Shown here: positions 1 to 5,712 of the stretch, one piece after another
Numbering within the stretch: the first letter of the stretch is position 1
Layout: each line of letters starts with the position of its first letter
Assembly: GCA_913776675.1 (NCBI GenBank)
Contig: CAJYRE010000389.1
Location: 1-5,712, forward strand
Direction: 5' to 3'
Source: Rhizobiaceae bacterium
GTDB taxonomy: Bacteria; Pseudomonadota; Alphaproteobacteria; Rhizobiales; Rhizobiaceae
Length of the DNA: 5,712 bases
Notes under the pieces: model-generated
What the model was told of the DNA's origin: nothing
The model's input: only the letters and a program-made list of their open reading frames with translations
The model's database searches: none
Made by a program: the position numbers and the translations under genes

Positions 1-806
1 GCATAGGCAATGAACTTCATGGCCGCTTCCTTGTTCTTGGTGCCTTTGGGCACCACCAGCGCATCGGCGGCTGTGATATTCTGCGCCCACGAGGTTTCAA
101 CCTTCACACCAGTTGCGGCGAGCGCGGTCAAGCGGCCATTCCAGAAGGAGCCGAACGGGGCTTCGGCGGAGGCCAGCAATTGCTGCGATTGTGCGCCGCC
201 GGACCACCAGACAATGTCAGATTTGATGGTATCGAGCTTCTTGAAAGCGCGATCGAGATCCAGCGGATAGAGCTTGTTGGCGGGAACGCCATCGGCCAGA
301 AGGGCGGCTTCGATCACACCGGGGGCCGACCATTTGTAGAAGGTGCGCTTGCCCGGGAATTTCTTGGTGTCAAACAGATCGGCCCAGGTCTTTGGGCAGG
401 CAGCAACCGCATCCTTGTTACAACCGATCACGAAGGAATAATAGAAGCTGCCCACGGAATAATCGGTGACAAAGCGGGGATCGAGCGCGGTTTTGTCGAT
501 CGTTTTGAAGTCGAGCTTCTCCAGAAGGCCGTTGGCTCCGGCCTGAATGGCATAATCGCCTTCCACATCGACCACATCCCAGGTGACACCCGCTGCTTCA
601 ACCATGGCTTTGATTTTGCCGTAATCGGTTGGACCGTCCTGAAGCACTTTGATGCCGGTTTTCTGGGTGAAGGGATCGGCCCAGGCCGATTTCTGTACAT
701 CCTGCGTGGTGCCACCCCAACTGGTGAAGACCAGATCAGCAGCCAATGTCTGGCTTGAGGCTCCCAGCAACAGGGCCAGTGATGCGATGATGGTTGTGCT
801 TTTCAT
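1..806 (-). CDS. ABC transporter periplasmic substrate-binding protein, polyamine (PotD/PotF) type; 3' end missing
   Basis: An open frame runs from an ATG at 806-804 off the low end of the window, giving 268 residues of a protein normally about 340-360 long. Residues 1-22 form a Sec signal peptide: MK, a hydrophobic core (IIASLALLLGA), then a likely cut after TLA at residue 22. The mature part opens with LVFTSWGG, the first strand typical of the extracellular solute-binding family that includes spermidine/putrescine binders. TWADLFD (140-146) and KKFPGKR (148-154) are further hallmarks of that family. Two cysteines, C129 and C137, lie eight residues apart and could form a periplasmic disulfide. 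AAGG-type Shine-Dalgarno sequence AAGGA lies at 820-816, 9 nt before the ATG. It follows the aldehyde dehydrogenase gene by 89 nt, so it is probably in the same transcription unit, with permease and ATPase genes expected beyond position 1. The ligand is unknown: the family suggests an amine or other small nitrogenous compound. Family is confident, ligand is not. Confidence 0.9.
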   Translation of the reverse strand, partial: MKSTTIIASLALLLGASSQTLAADLVFTSWGGTTQDVQKSAWADPFTQKTGIKVLQDGPTDYGKIKAMVEAAGVTWDVVDVEGDYAIQAGANGLLEKLDFKTIDKTALDPRFVTDYSVGSFYYSFVIGCNKDAVAACPKTWADLFDTKKFPGKRTFYKWSAPGVIEAALLADGVPANKLYPLDLDRAFKKLDTIKSDIVWWSGGAQSQQLLASAEAPFGSFWNGRLTALAATGVKVETSWAQNITAADALVVPKGTKNKEAAMKFIAY

Positions 807-815
807 GTTCCCGTG

Positions 816-820
816 TCCTT
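816..820 (-). promoter_or_regulatory. Ribosome binding site of the substrate-binding protein gene
   Basis: AAGGA reads on the minus strand at 820-816, 9 nt upstream of the ATG at 806. It supports this start, which also gives a well-formed signal peptide. Confidence 0.6.
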
Positions 821-846
821 GTTTTGATGCTGCTAAACTTGCGTTA

Positions 847-884
847 CCCGGATGCTGAAACTTCTAGGGTTCATTCCATCCGGG
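847..884 (-). repeat. Intergenic inverted repeat / RNA hairpin, 8-bp GC-rich arms
   Basis: CCCGGATG at 847-854 is perfectly complementary to CATCCGGG at 877-884, with 22 nt between. Inside, TGAA (856-859) can pair with TTCA (870-873) and C861 with G868, separated by a mismatch, so the stem can continue inward. On the transcribed minus strand the sequence after the stem is GTAACGCAAGTTTAG, with no run of T. It is therefore not a standard intrinsic terminator. It could be an mRNA-processing or 3'-protecting hairpin that sets expression of the binding protein relative to the enzymes, or a protein-binding site. Function is inference. Confidence 0.5.
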
Positions 885-895
885 GCATGGGGCGT

Positions 896-2359
896 TCACC
901 GCATCACAAAGGGATCGGGGAACGGATCATCAGAGGTTTTAAGCCAGATGGTTTTGGTGCGGGTGTAATCCAGCACGGCGGCCATGCCGCCTTCCCGCCC
1001 GTGACCGGAAAGGCCATAGCCGCCAAAGGGTGCAATGGGTGAAACGGCGCGGTAGGTATTGACCCAGACCACACCGGCGCGAATGCCCTTCATCATCCGG
1101 TGGGCTTTGGCCAGATTTTGCGTGAACACGCCGGAGGCCAGCCCAAAAACCGTATCATTGGCAAGAGCGAGCGCTTCCGCCTCGGTTTCAAACGACACAG
1201 CGGAGAGAACCGGGCCAAAGAACTCCTGCACCATGGACGGAGAGTTCACACCATCGCAATCAAGAATGGTGGGTGGGTAGAAATTGCCGGGGCCTTCAGG
1301 CTTTATCCCGCCTGTCACCAGCTTTGCACCGCTGGCAACAGATGCCTTCACCAGCGCATCCACATGGTCTTGCTGGCGGCGGGTGGCCAAGGGGCCAACT
1401 TCGGTGGCCATCTCCAATGGGCTGCCAATGCGAATAGCTTCGGCTTTGACTTTCAAACGCGCCAGAAATTCATCCTTGATCGAGCGTTCCACAATCAGGC
1501 GCGAACCGGCCACACAGCTCTGGCCGGTGGCGGCAAAAATGCCTGCCACCTGCGCATTCACGGCACTTTCCAGATCAGCATCGGCAAAGACGATAAAGGG
1601 CGATTTACCGCCCAGTTCCAGCGAGGTCGAGGCCAGATTTTCGGCCGAATTGCGCACCACATGCCGGGCAGACTCCGGCCCACCAGTAAAGGCGATGTGG
1701 GCGACTTTCGGATGGCGGGTCAGCGCAGCACCACACGCGGGGCCAAAGCCGGTGATGATATTGATCACGCCGGGCGGAAAGCCCGCCTCATGCACCAGCC
1801 GGGCAAATTCCAAAAGTGGAGCCGGGCCATCCTCGGATGCCTTGACCACCATGGTGCAGCCTGCGGCCAGCGCCGGGCCAATCTTGACGGCAGAAAGAAA
1901 CAACTGGCTGTTCCACGGCACCACCATGGCGACCACGCCCACAGGTTCGCGCTTGAGCCAGACATCCATATCCGGCTTATCAATCGGCAGGGTGGAGCCT
2001 TCAATCTTGTCGGCAAGGCCTGCGTAATAGCGGAAATAATCGGCGACATAGGCAATCTGCGATGAGGTTTCGCGGATAATCTTGCCGGTGTCGCGGGTTT
2101 CCAGCTCGGCCAATTTGGGGGTATTCGCAGCAATCAGATCGGCGAGTTTGTAGATCAGCTTGCCGCGTTGGGTGGCGGTCATCTTGGCCCATGGACCATC
2201 GTAAAGGGCGAAATGTGCGGCCGTAACGGCACGGTCCACATCGCCTTCGCGCGCTTCCGGCATATCGGCCCATGCGGTACCCGTTGCCGGATCAAGGCTT
2301 TCAAACCGCCCCTCGCCGTCTTCAAATGCGCCGTTGATATAGAGCTGAAAGCGCTGCAT
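896..2359 (-). CDS. NAD(P)-dependent aldehyde dehydrogenase (ALDH superfamily)
   Basis: A complete 487-residue protein, the usual length for a soluble class ALDH. It oxidises an aldehyde to the acid with NAD(P)+. All key elements are visible: the oxyanion Asn in PWN (N150), the cofactor-binding Lys in VVKASE (K173), the Rossmann glycines in FTGGPE (224-229), the general-base Glu in LELGGKSP (E248), the nucleophile Cys in GQSCVAG (C282), the ribose-contacting EFFGPV motif (E379) and the conserved Asn in ANDTVFGL (N401). It should be catalytically active. The ATG follows the monooxygenase stop by 5 nt, with GGAG at 2371-2368 inside the end of that gene, 8 nt before the start, indicating coupled translation. 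In this operon it probably oxidises an aldehyde released by the monooxygenase and hydrolase steps. Automated tools may call it betaine-aldehyde or hydroxymuconic-semialdehyde dehydrogenase, but the sequence alone does not fix the substrate. Confidence 0.95.
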   Translation of the reverse strand: MQRFQLYINGAFEDGEGRFESLDPATGTAWADMPEAREGDVDRAVTAAHFALYDGPWAKMTATQRGKLIYKLADLIAANTPKLAELETRDTGKIIRETSSQIAYVADYFRYYAGLADKIEGSTLPIDKPDMDVWLKREPVGVVAMVVPWNSQLFLSAVKIGPALAAGCTMVVKASEDGPAPLLEFARLVHEAGFPPGVINIITGFGPACGAALTRHPKVAHIAFTGGPESARHVVRNSAENLASTSLELGGKSPFIVFADADLESAVNAQVAGIFAATGQSCVAGSRLIVERSIKDEFLARLKVKAEAIRIGSPLEMATEVGPLATRRQQDHVDALVKASVASGAKLVTGGIKPEGPGNFYPPTILDCDGVNSPSMVQEFFGPVLSAVSFETEAEALALANDTVFGLASGVFTQNLAKAHRMMKGIRAGVVWVNTYRAVSPIAPFGGYGLSGHGREGGMAAVLDYTRTKTIWLKTSDDPFPDPFVMR

Positions 2360-2364
2360 GGGGT

Positions 2365-3402
2365 CTACTCCGCAAAGGCTGGCATGACATCACGGATAAA
2401 GCGTTCCAGCGAGGCCTTCTTGCGCTCAAAGCTTACACCCGTGTCGATCCAGAACGAAAACTCGTCATAACCCAGCGCTTCATAGTGTTTCAGGCGCGAA
2501 ATCACCTCATCCGCCGTGCCAATCGCCATATTGGCGCGCATCACATCGGGCGAGAGCATGGCGTTGCCCTCAATTTCTTCATCGCTGAGGCGTTCAATCA
2601 GGCCCTGATGAATGGGGCGCTCGTTCTTGAACCAGGCGAAGAAGTAATTGTAATACACGCTGAGTTCCTTGGCAGCCTGAGCAATATCGGCCTCATCGGC
2701 ACCGACATAGCTGTGCAGCAGCAGCATGAGTTTGGGGCGTGGAACGTTCGGGGCTTTTTCGCAGGCCGTTTTGAAATGCCCCATCAGCTTTTCAATTTCG
2801 GGATTACCATTCCAAAGCGGCGTCACCTGCACATTACAGCCATTGGCCACGGCAAATTCGTGGGAATTGGGATCACGCGCAGCAACCCACATGGGGATTG
2901 GCTCCTGCAACGGCTTGGGGGCCGAGGTTGTGGAGGGGAACTTCCAGAATTCGCCATCATGGGCATAATCGCCTGCCCACACGCCTTTGACTGCGGGGAT
3001 CAACTCGCGCATCCGCTGGCCTGCACCCCATGCATCCAATCCGGGCAGTAGACGTTCATATTCAAATCCATAGGCCCCACGGGCAATGCCCACATCCAGA
3101 CGGCCATTGGTGATCAGGTCTGTCATGGCCGCCTCACCCGCCAGCTTGATCGGGTGCCAGAACGGCGCAATCACCGTACCGGTGCCAAGGCGGACGTTTT
3201 TGGTGCGATTGGCAAGGTCGGCAATGGTGACGAACGGATTGGGGGCAATGGTAAAATCCATGCCATGATGTTCGCCGGTCCAGATGGCGTGCATACCGCC
3301 CTTGTCGGCGATCTCGCAGAGCTGGAGAAATTCCTCATAGAGTTGCTTGTGGCTCTGGCTGGCATCAAGCCGTTCCATATGGACGAAAAGAGAAAATTTC
3401 AT
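2365..3402 (-). CDS. LuxA-like (LLM class) flavin-dependent monooxygenase
   Basis: A complete 345-residue protein of the bacterial-luciferase-like family, a TIM-barrel enzyme that uses reduced flavin and O2 to oxygenate a substrate. Evidence includes the N-terminal strand MKFSLFVHME, the WTGEHHG motif at 41-47 (the His pair matches the active-site His region of luciferase alpha chains), VRLGTGTVIAPFWHPIKLAGE around 70-90, GRLDVGIARG at 100-109 (the family's phosphate/flavin-binding loop) and GTADEVISRL at 295-304 near the C-terminus. An aromatic-rich stretch at 250-258 (YYNYFFAWF) probably lines the active site. The enzyme cannot reduce flavin itself, and the flavin reductase gene ends only 3 nt upstream, so the two form a two-component monooxygenase. 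AAAGG at 3415-3411 lies 8 nt before the ATG and supports the start. It falls in the same superfamily as RutA and alkanal monooxygenase, but I see no basis for calling it either. The substrate is unknown. Confidence 0.93.
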   Translation of the reverse strand: MKFSLFVHMERLDASQSHKQLYEEFLQLCEIADKGGMHAIWTGEHHGMDFTIAPNPFVTIADLANRTKNVRLGTGTVIAPFWHPIKLAGEAAMTDLITNGRLDVGIARGAYGFEYERLLPGLDAWGAGQRMRELIPAVKGVWAGDYAHDGEFWKFPSTTSAPKPLQEPIPMWVAARDPNSHEFAVANGCNVQVTPLWNGNPEIEKLMGHFKTACEKAPNVPRPKLMLLLHSYVGADEADIAQAAKELSVYYNYFFAWFKNERPIHQGLIERLSDEEIEGNAMLSPDVMRANMAIGTADEVISRLKHYEALGYDEFSFWIDTGVSFERKKASLERFIRDVMPAFAE

Positions 3403-3405
3403 CGC

Positions 3406-4338
3406 TCACACCTTTTGAGAAATCGCGTGGACACGGCCAGCGGTTTCACTGCCTACATAAATGCTGAAATTGCCAAGGGCGCTTTCCGTCGCAAAGCGGT
3501 TGAGGATATCAGCGGTTGGCGAACCCGATGATCCGGCCCCCGACTGCTTGGCCAAGGCGGATGGCGGGGTAAAGTGACCGCACTTCACCTCCCCCTCACC
3601 TGCAAAGGCGCGGTAGACAATATGCTGGGTGCCATCCGTCTTGTCTTCATAAACCGAATAGAGAAAACCGAGGGTGATGCTGAGACCCGTCAGCTCTTCC
3701 AGATGGGTTTTGAGATCCTGCAAGGGATCGCCACTGACGGCACGGCAGCCAGGAAGACTCTTGCCATGACCCACCAGCAAAACCTCACCATCGCGCTCAA
3801 CAACCGCGCTCAAATGCAAAGCGCCCTCGCTGGCCGCCGACACCGCCTTGGCATTCAGCGCAGGCGTAAAATAGCCACCACGCACATAACCAAGGCCGTT
3901 CAGCTCGCTTTTTTCAAACGCCTGCACCCGACCAAGAAGAATAACGTGATCGCCCGCCTCGACCACATTTTCGAGGCTGCAATCAAACCACGCCGAAACA
4001 TCGGCAAACACCGGCGAGCCATAGGGACCGGCCTCCCAGTTGACGGTCGCAAAACGATCCTCCACCGGACGGGCGAAGGTGTTGGAAACATCCTTTTGGC
4101 TATCGGATAGAATATTGACCGCAAACCCCTTGGCCTCCGTCATCACCGCAAAATTGCGCGAGGTTTTGGCAAGGCACACCAGCAGCAGCGGCGGATCCAG
4201 CGACACAGAGGTGAAGGAATTGGCGGTAAAGCCCAGCGGTTTGCCATCTGGCCTGATGGTGGTGACCACCGTGACGCCTGTGGCAAACGCACCAAAAGCG
4301 TCGCGCAGGCTGCGTGGATCAAGCGGTTGATCAGTCAT
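3406..4338 (-). CDS. Flavin reductase with C-terminal Nudix-like domain (two-component monooxygenase reductase)
   Basis: 310 residues from the ATG at 4338. A start nine codons further upstream (4365) is open but would overlap the hydrolase by 31 nt. GGAGG at 4350-4346, 7 nt before ATG 4338, decides the choice. Residues 1 to about 165 are a flavin reductase-like FMN/FAD-binding domain (HpaC/RutF type): FATGVTVVTT (18-27), GFTANSFTSVSLDPP (36-50), NILSDSQ (75-81), GDHVILLGRV (129-138) and YVRGGYF (151-157). It would reduce free flavin with NAD(P)H for the adjacent monooxygenase. Single-domain members end near residue 165; this one continues. Residues 174-245 read as a Nudix fold: a strand pair (LSAVVERDGEVLLVG), then G197 to G218 at exactly the spacing of the Nudix box, then LGFLYSVYEDK and HIVYRAF. 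Most catalytic positions are replaced (G203, T211, H212, L216; E215 kept), so hydrolysis is unlikely. A Ser/Gly-rich linker follows at about 264-274, then a short conserved-looking tail. The domain is probably a sensor or scaffold; this is inference. Confidence 0.92.
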   Translation of the reverse strand: MTDQPLDPRSLRDAFGAFATGVTVVTTIRPDGKPLGFTANSFTSVSLDPPLLLVCLAKTSRNFAVMTEAKGFAVNILSDSQKDVSNTFARPVEDRFATVNWEAGPYGSPVFADVSAWFDCSLENVVEAGDHVILLGRVQAFEKSELNGLGYVRGGYFTPALNAKAVSAASEGALHLSAVVERDGEVLLVGHGKSLPGCRAVSGDPLQDLKTHLEELTGLSITLGFLYSVYEDKTDGTQHIVYRAFAGEGEVKCGHFTPPSALAKQSGAGSSGSPTADILNRFATESALGNFSIYVGSETAGRVHAISQKV

Positions 4339-5171
4339 ACATGCACCTCCGGTAGGGCCAGCCATGCGGCCATGATGTCATGGACCTGCTCTGGCGCGGT
4401 GAGATTGACCATGTGGCGGTGGCCCTCGATGGCCAGTGCACGACCATTACGGACAAGCGCCGCCATATCTTGCGCCATCAAAGCCGTGGAATTCGGATCA
4501 CCGGAACCTGTGAGAAACAAGGCTGGGCAGGACACCTGCGATAAGCCATCGGCATAGGTTTCATCGCCATTGGCAAAAGCGGTGTAGGCGGTGCAATAGG
4601 CGCTTACATCCATCTGTCGCAGGCAGTGTTCGGTGAGGGCACGGGCAGCAACACTCACCGCATCATCGCCAAACCAGCGCTGAAGTGGACCTTCAATATC
4701 AATGCCCTGACTGGCAATGGATGCGGCCCGCGCCAGAACGGCGGCCTTGGCCTCAGCGTCGCGGCGATAAACACCGTTTAAAAGCGCGACACGGCGAATG
4801 CGCGGCCCAAAGCTGACAGCCGCACCTCCGGCAATCAGCGCCCCCATGGAATGACCCGCGAGATTGACGGGGCCAAGCCCCATGTCATCCAGAAAACGGC
4901 CAAGCCAGCCAACAAAATCCGGCAATTGGCTGCCCGCTGGCAAAGCCGCACTTTCGCCATGGCCGGGCATATCCACGGCAATCACCCGATGGGTGGTTGA
5001 GAGGCTTTCAATCTGCGGCCACCAGGCTTCCAGCCGCATGCCGACACCATGGATCAGCACCAGGGGCTCACCGGCACCGCGCTCGATATAGGCGGCACCG
5101 CCTGCCGTAAACTGGCGCGGATAGGCCGGGAGGGATGGAGCCTTGGCATCCAGCATCTGCGCCGTCTCCAT
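4335..5171 (-). CDS. Alpha/beta-hydrolase fold protein
   Basis: 278 residues from the ATG at 5171. It is a cytoplasmic alpha/beta-hydrolase of the MhpC / RutD / enol-lactonase kind, with no signal peptide. Visible elements are the oxyanion motif HGVG (41-44), VDMPGHGES (66-74), the nucleophile elbow GHSMG (106-110, Ser108), the acid in TGSGDPNST (probably Asp225) and the catalytic His before MVNLTAPEQV (His253; His251 is a less likely alternative). A complete Ser-Asp-His triad means it should be active on an ester, amide, lactone or C-C bond. Starts: a TTG at 5189 would overlap the upstream stop (TTGA), and tandem ATGs lie at 5174 and 5171. GGAGG at 5183-5179 favours the second ATG (7 nt) over the first (4 nt). 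Its stop overlaps the reductase start as ATGA, so the two are translationally coupled. It plausibly hydrolyses the product of the two-component monooxygenase. Substrate unknown. Confidence 0.91.
   Translation of the reverse strand: METAQMLDAKAPSLPAYPRQFTAGGAAYIERGAGEPLVLIHGVGMRLEAWWPQIESLSTTHRVIAVDMPGHGESAALPAGSQLPDFVGWLGRFLDDMGLGPVNLAGHSMGALIAGGAAVSFGPRIRRVALLNGVYRRDAEAKAAVLARAASIASQGIDIEGPLQRWFGDDAVSVAARALTEHCLRQMDVSAYCTAYTAFANGDETYADGLSQVSCPALFLTGSGDPNSTALMAQDMAALVRNGRALAIEGHRHMVNLTAPEQVHDIMAAWLALPEVHV
4346..4350 (-). promoter_or_regulatory. Ribosome binding site deciding the flavin reductase start
   Basis: GGAGG reads at 4350-4346 inside the last codons of the hydrolase gene, 7 nt before the ATG at 4338. 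That ATG overlaps the hydrolase TGA as ATGA. The site supports 4338 over the upstream in-frame ATG at 4365. Confidence 0.75.
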
Positions 5172-5178
5172 CATCACC

Positions 5179-5183
5179 CCTCC
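5179..5183 (-). promoter_or_regulatory. Ribosome binding site of the alpha/beta-hydrolase gene
   Basis: GGAGG reads at 5183-5179, immediately after the stop of the DUF1185 gene (5186). It lies 4 nt before ATG 5174 and 7 nt before ATG 5171, so the second of the tandem ATGs is the better start. The possible TTG at 5189 lies upstream of this site and would not be served by it. Confidence 0.65.
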
Positions 5184-5185
5184 GC

Positions 5186-5712
5186 TCAAACGCCAGCCGG
5201 ATTGTTCACATCCCTCTCAAGATCCTTGAGATCCTGATAGCGATCGCCAATGCGGTGATGCGGGCGACCACCGACGGATGCGCCAAGGCCAATAACGATT
5301 TCATCCGCCGCAGGCGCATCGGGAATAGCGGTCTGAATGGTCAGGTAATGGGAGCGACGACCCTCGTCATTCTTATCCATCAGCGGAATCATGATCGGCG
5401 CATTGGCGGGGCCACGGGTGTTGCAAAACGCAAGGTAGGATTTCGCGCCAACCGCCGTTCGATAATGATTGCCAAAGCGCAAGGTGTGGATCAGGGCGGA
5501 GGCGTGTTCAAGCTCGCCGTCCAGACCGACCACAGCGGTTTTGCCATAACCTTGCACCGCCTCGCCAGAGCCAACCGCATCAATGATCATCTTGGTGAGC
5601 AATTCGCCCAAAACCGGCGCGCAGGCGTGAATCTCGGGCTTCAAATCCTCCACAAAGCCCCGGCCCGCCCACGGGTTTTTGATGATGGCAAAGGCGGCAT
5701 AGAGCTTGAGCG
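5186..5712 (-). CDS. Amino acid synthesis (AA_synth, DUF1185) family protein; 5' end missing
   Basis: The C-terminal 174 residues are present, and the frame stays open to the window edge, so the true start lies beyond 5712. A full-length member is about 190-200 residues, so only some 15-25 are missing. An internal GTG at 5653 is not the start: the residues before it (AFAIIKNPWAGRGFVEDL) match the conserved N-terminal family motif. Other family signatures are YGKTAVVGLDGELEHASAL (about 69-87), an AVGAKSYLAFCNTRG segment (about 99-113), PLMDKND (about 122-128), RSHYLTIQTAIPDAPAADE (about 132-150) and GGRPHHRIGD near the end. Crystal structures of family members show a variant of the Bacillus chorismate mutase fold forming hexamers, but no enzymatic activity is established; the family name was inferred from genome context. 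Here it sits with oxidative and hydrolytic enzymes and a transporter, which points to breakdown of a compound, possibly a deaminase or isomerase step, and not to biosynthesis. Family confident, role unknown. Confidence 0.9.
   Translation of the reverse strand, partial: LKLYAAFAIIKNPWAGRGFVEDLKPEIHACAPVLGELLTKMIIDAVGSGEAVQGYGKTAVVGLDGELEHASALIHTLRFGNHYRTAVGAKSYLAFCNTRGPANAPIMIPLMDKNDEGRRSHYLTIQTAIPDAPAADEIVIGLGASVGGRPHHRIGDRYQDLKDLERDVNNPAGV

Larger units (their letters stand above)
807..895 (-). other. Intergenic gap between aldehyde dehydrogenase and substrate-binding protein genes
   Basis: This 89-nt stretch is the only noncoding gap of note in the window. It holds an 8-bp inverted repeat (847-854 with 877-884) and the AAGGA ribosome-binding site of the downstream gene. 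I looked on the minus strand for -35/-10 hexamers with proper spacing and found none convincing, so a separate promoter for the transporter is neither shown nor excluded. Confidence 0.6.

Noticed and set aside
180..758. Plus-strand open frame of 192 codons
   Set aside because: It is antisense to the substrate-binding protein, which has a signal peptide, a ribosome-binding site and family motifs. The plus-strand translation has none of these.
1100..2065. Long plus-strand open frame of 321 codons, with another of 247 codons at 1284-2027
   Set aside because: Both lie wholly opposite the aldehyde dehydrogenase gene, whose motifs are complete. Their translations show no recognisable domain and look like antisense shadows of a GC-biased coding region.
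2485..3051. Plus-strand open frame of 188 codons
   Set aside because: It is antisense to the LuxA-like monooxygenase and has no family features.
4339..4365. Longer flavin reductase start at 4365
   Set aside because: It would add nine residues without family similarity and overlap the hydrolase gene by 31 nt. The GGAGG at 4350-4346 fits the ATG at 4338 instead.
5215..5231. Perfect 7-bp inverted repeat (TCTCAAG/CTTGAGA) with a 3-nt loop
   Set aside because: It lies within the DUF1185 coding sequence and follows from codons for a DLKDLE stretch. Stems of this length are expected about once or twice by chance in a window of this size, and there is no T-run after it.
5653..5653. GTG at 5653 as the start of the DUF1185 gene
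   Set aside because: The frame stays open upstream to the window edge and encodes the conserved KNPWAGR family motif, so the gene begins outside the window.
896..5712. Naming the genes rutA, rutD and rutF
   Set aside because: Only fold-level similarity and cluster composition support it. The monooxygenase and hydrolase do not show features that identify them as Rut orthologues, and the reductase has an extra domain.

Overview
The window looks like a piece of a catabolic operon from an alphaproteobacterium, most likely of the rhizobial order (Hyphomicrobiales). The taxonomic guess rests on the moderately high GC content, the tight packing of genes and the general look of the proteins; nothing in the window is diagnostic. 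All six genes lie on the minus strand, so transcription runs from high to low coordinates. Both ends are cut inside genes.

Layout in transcription order: (1) the C-terminal part of an AA_synth/DUF1185-family protein (5712-5186); (2) an alpha/beta-hydrolase (5171-4335); (3) a flavin reductase carrying an extra C-terminal domain that reads as a degenerate Nudix fold (4338-3406); (4) a LuxA-like flavin-dependent monooxygenase (3402-2365); (5) an NAD(P)-dependent aldehyde dehydrogenase (2359-896); (6) after an 89-nt gap holding an 8-bp inverted repeat, the N-terminal 268 residues of a secreted, polyamine-type ABC transporter substrate-binding protein (806 to beyond position 1). Genes 2 and 3 share an ATGA overlap, and genes 3/4 and 4/5 are separated by 3 and 5 nt. 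Genes 1 and 2 are separated by 14 nt or, with an alternative TTG start, overlap. This spacing strongly suggests one polycistronic message with translational coupling.

How they may work together: the binding protein captures a small substrate, probably cationic or nitrogenous, in the periplasm. The reductase supplies reduced flavin to the monooxygenase, which oxygenates the substrate. The hydrolase and the DUF1185 protein process the product, and the aldehyde dehydrogenase oxidises a released aldehyde to an acid. The substrate cannot be read from the sequence. The set of folds parallels the Rut pyrimidine-degradation pathway (RutA monooxygenase, RutF reductase, RutD hydrolase, RutC with a chorismate-mutase-like fold), but the proteins do not look like Rut orthologues. 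A distinct, possibly uncharacterised 'Rut-like' pathway is the main hypothesis offered here.

There are no RNA genes, insertion sequences, CRISPR arrays or transcriptional regulators in the window. The only noncoding stretch of any size is 807-895.
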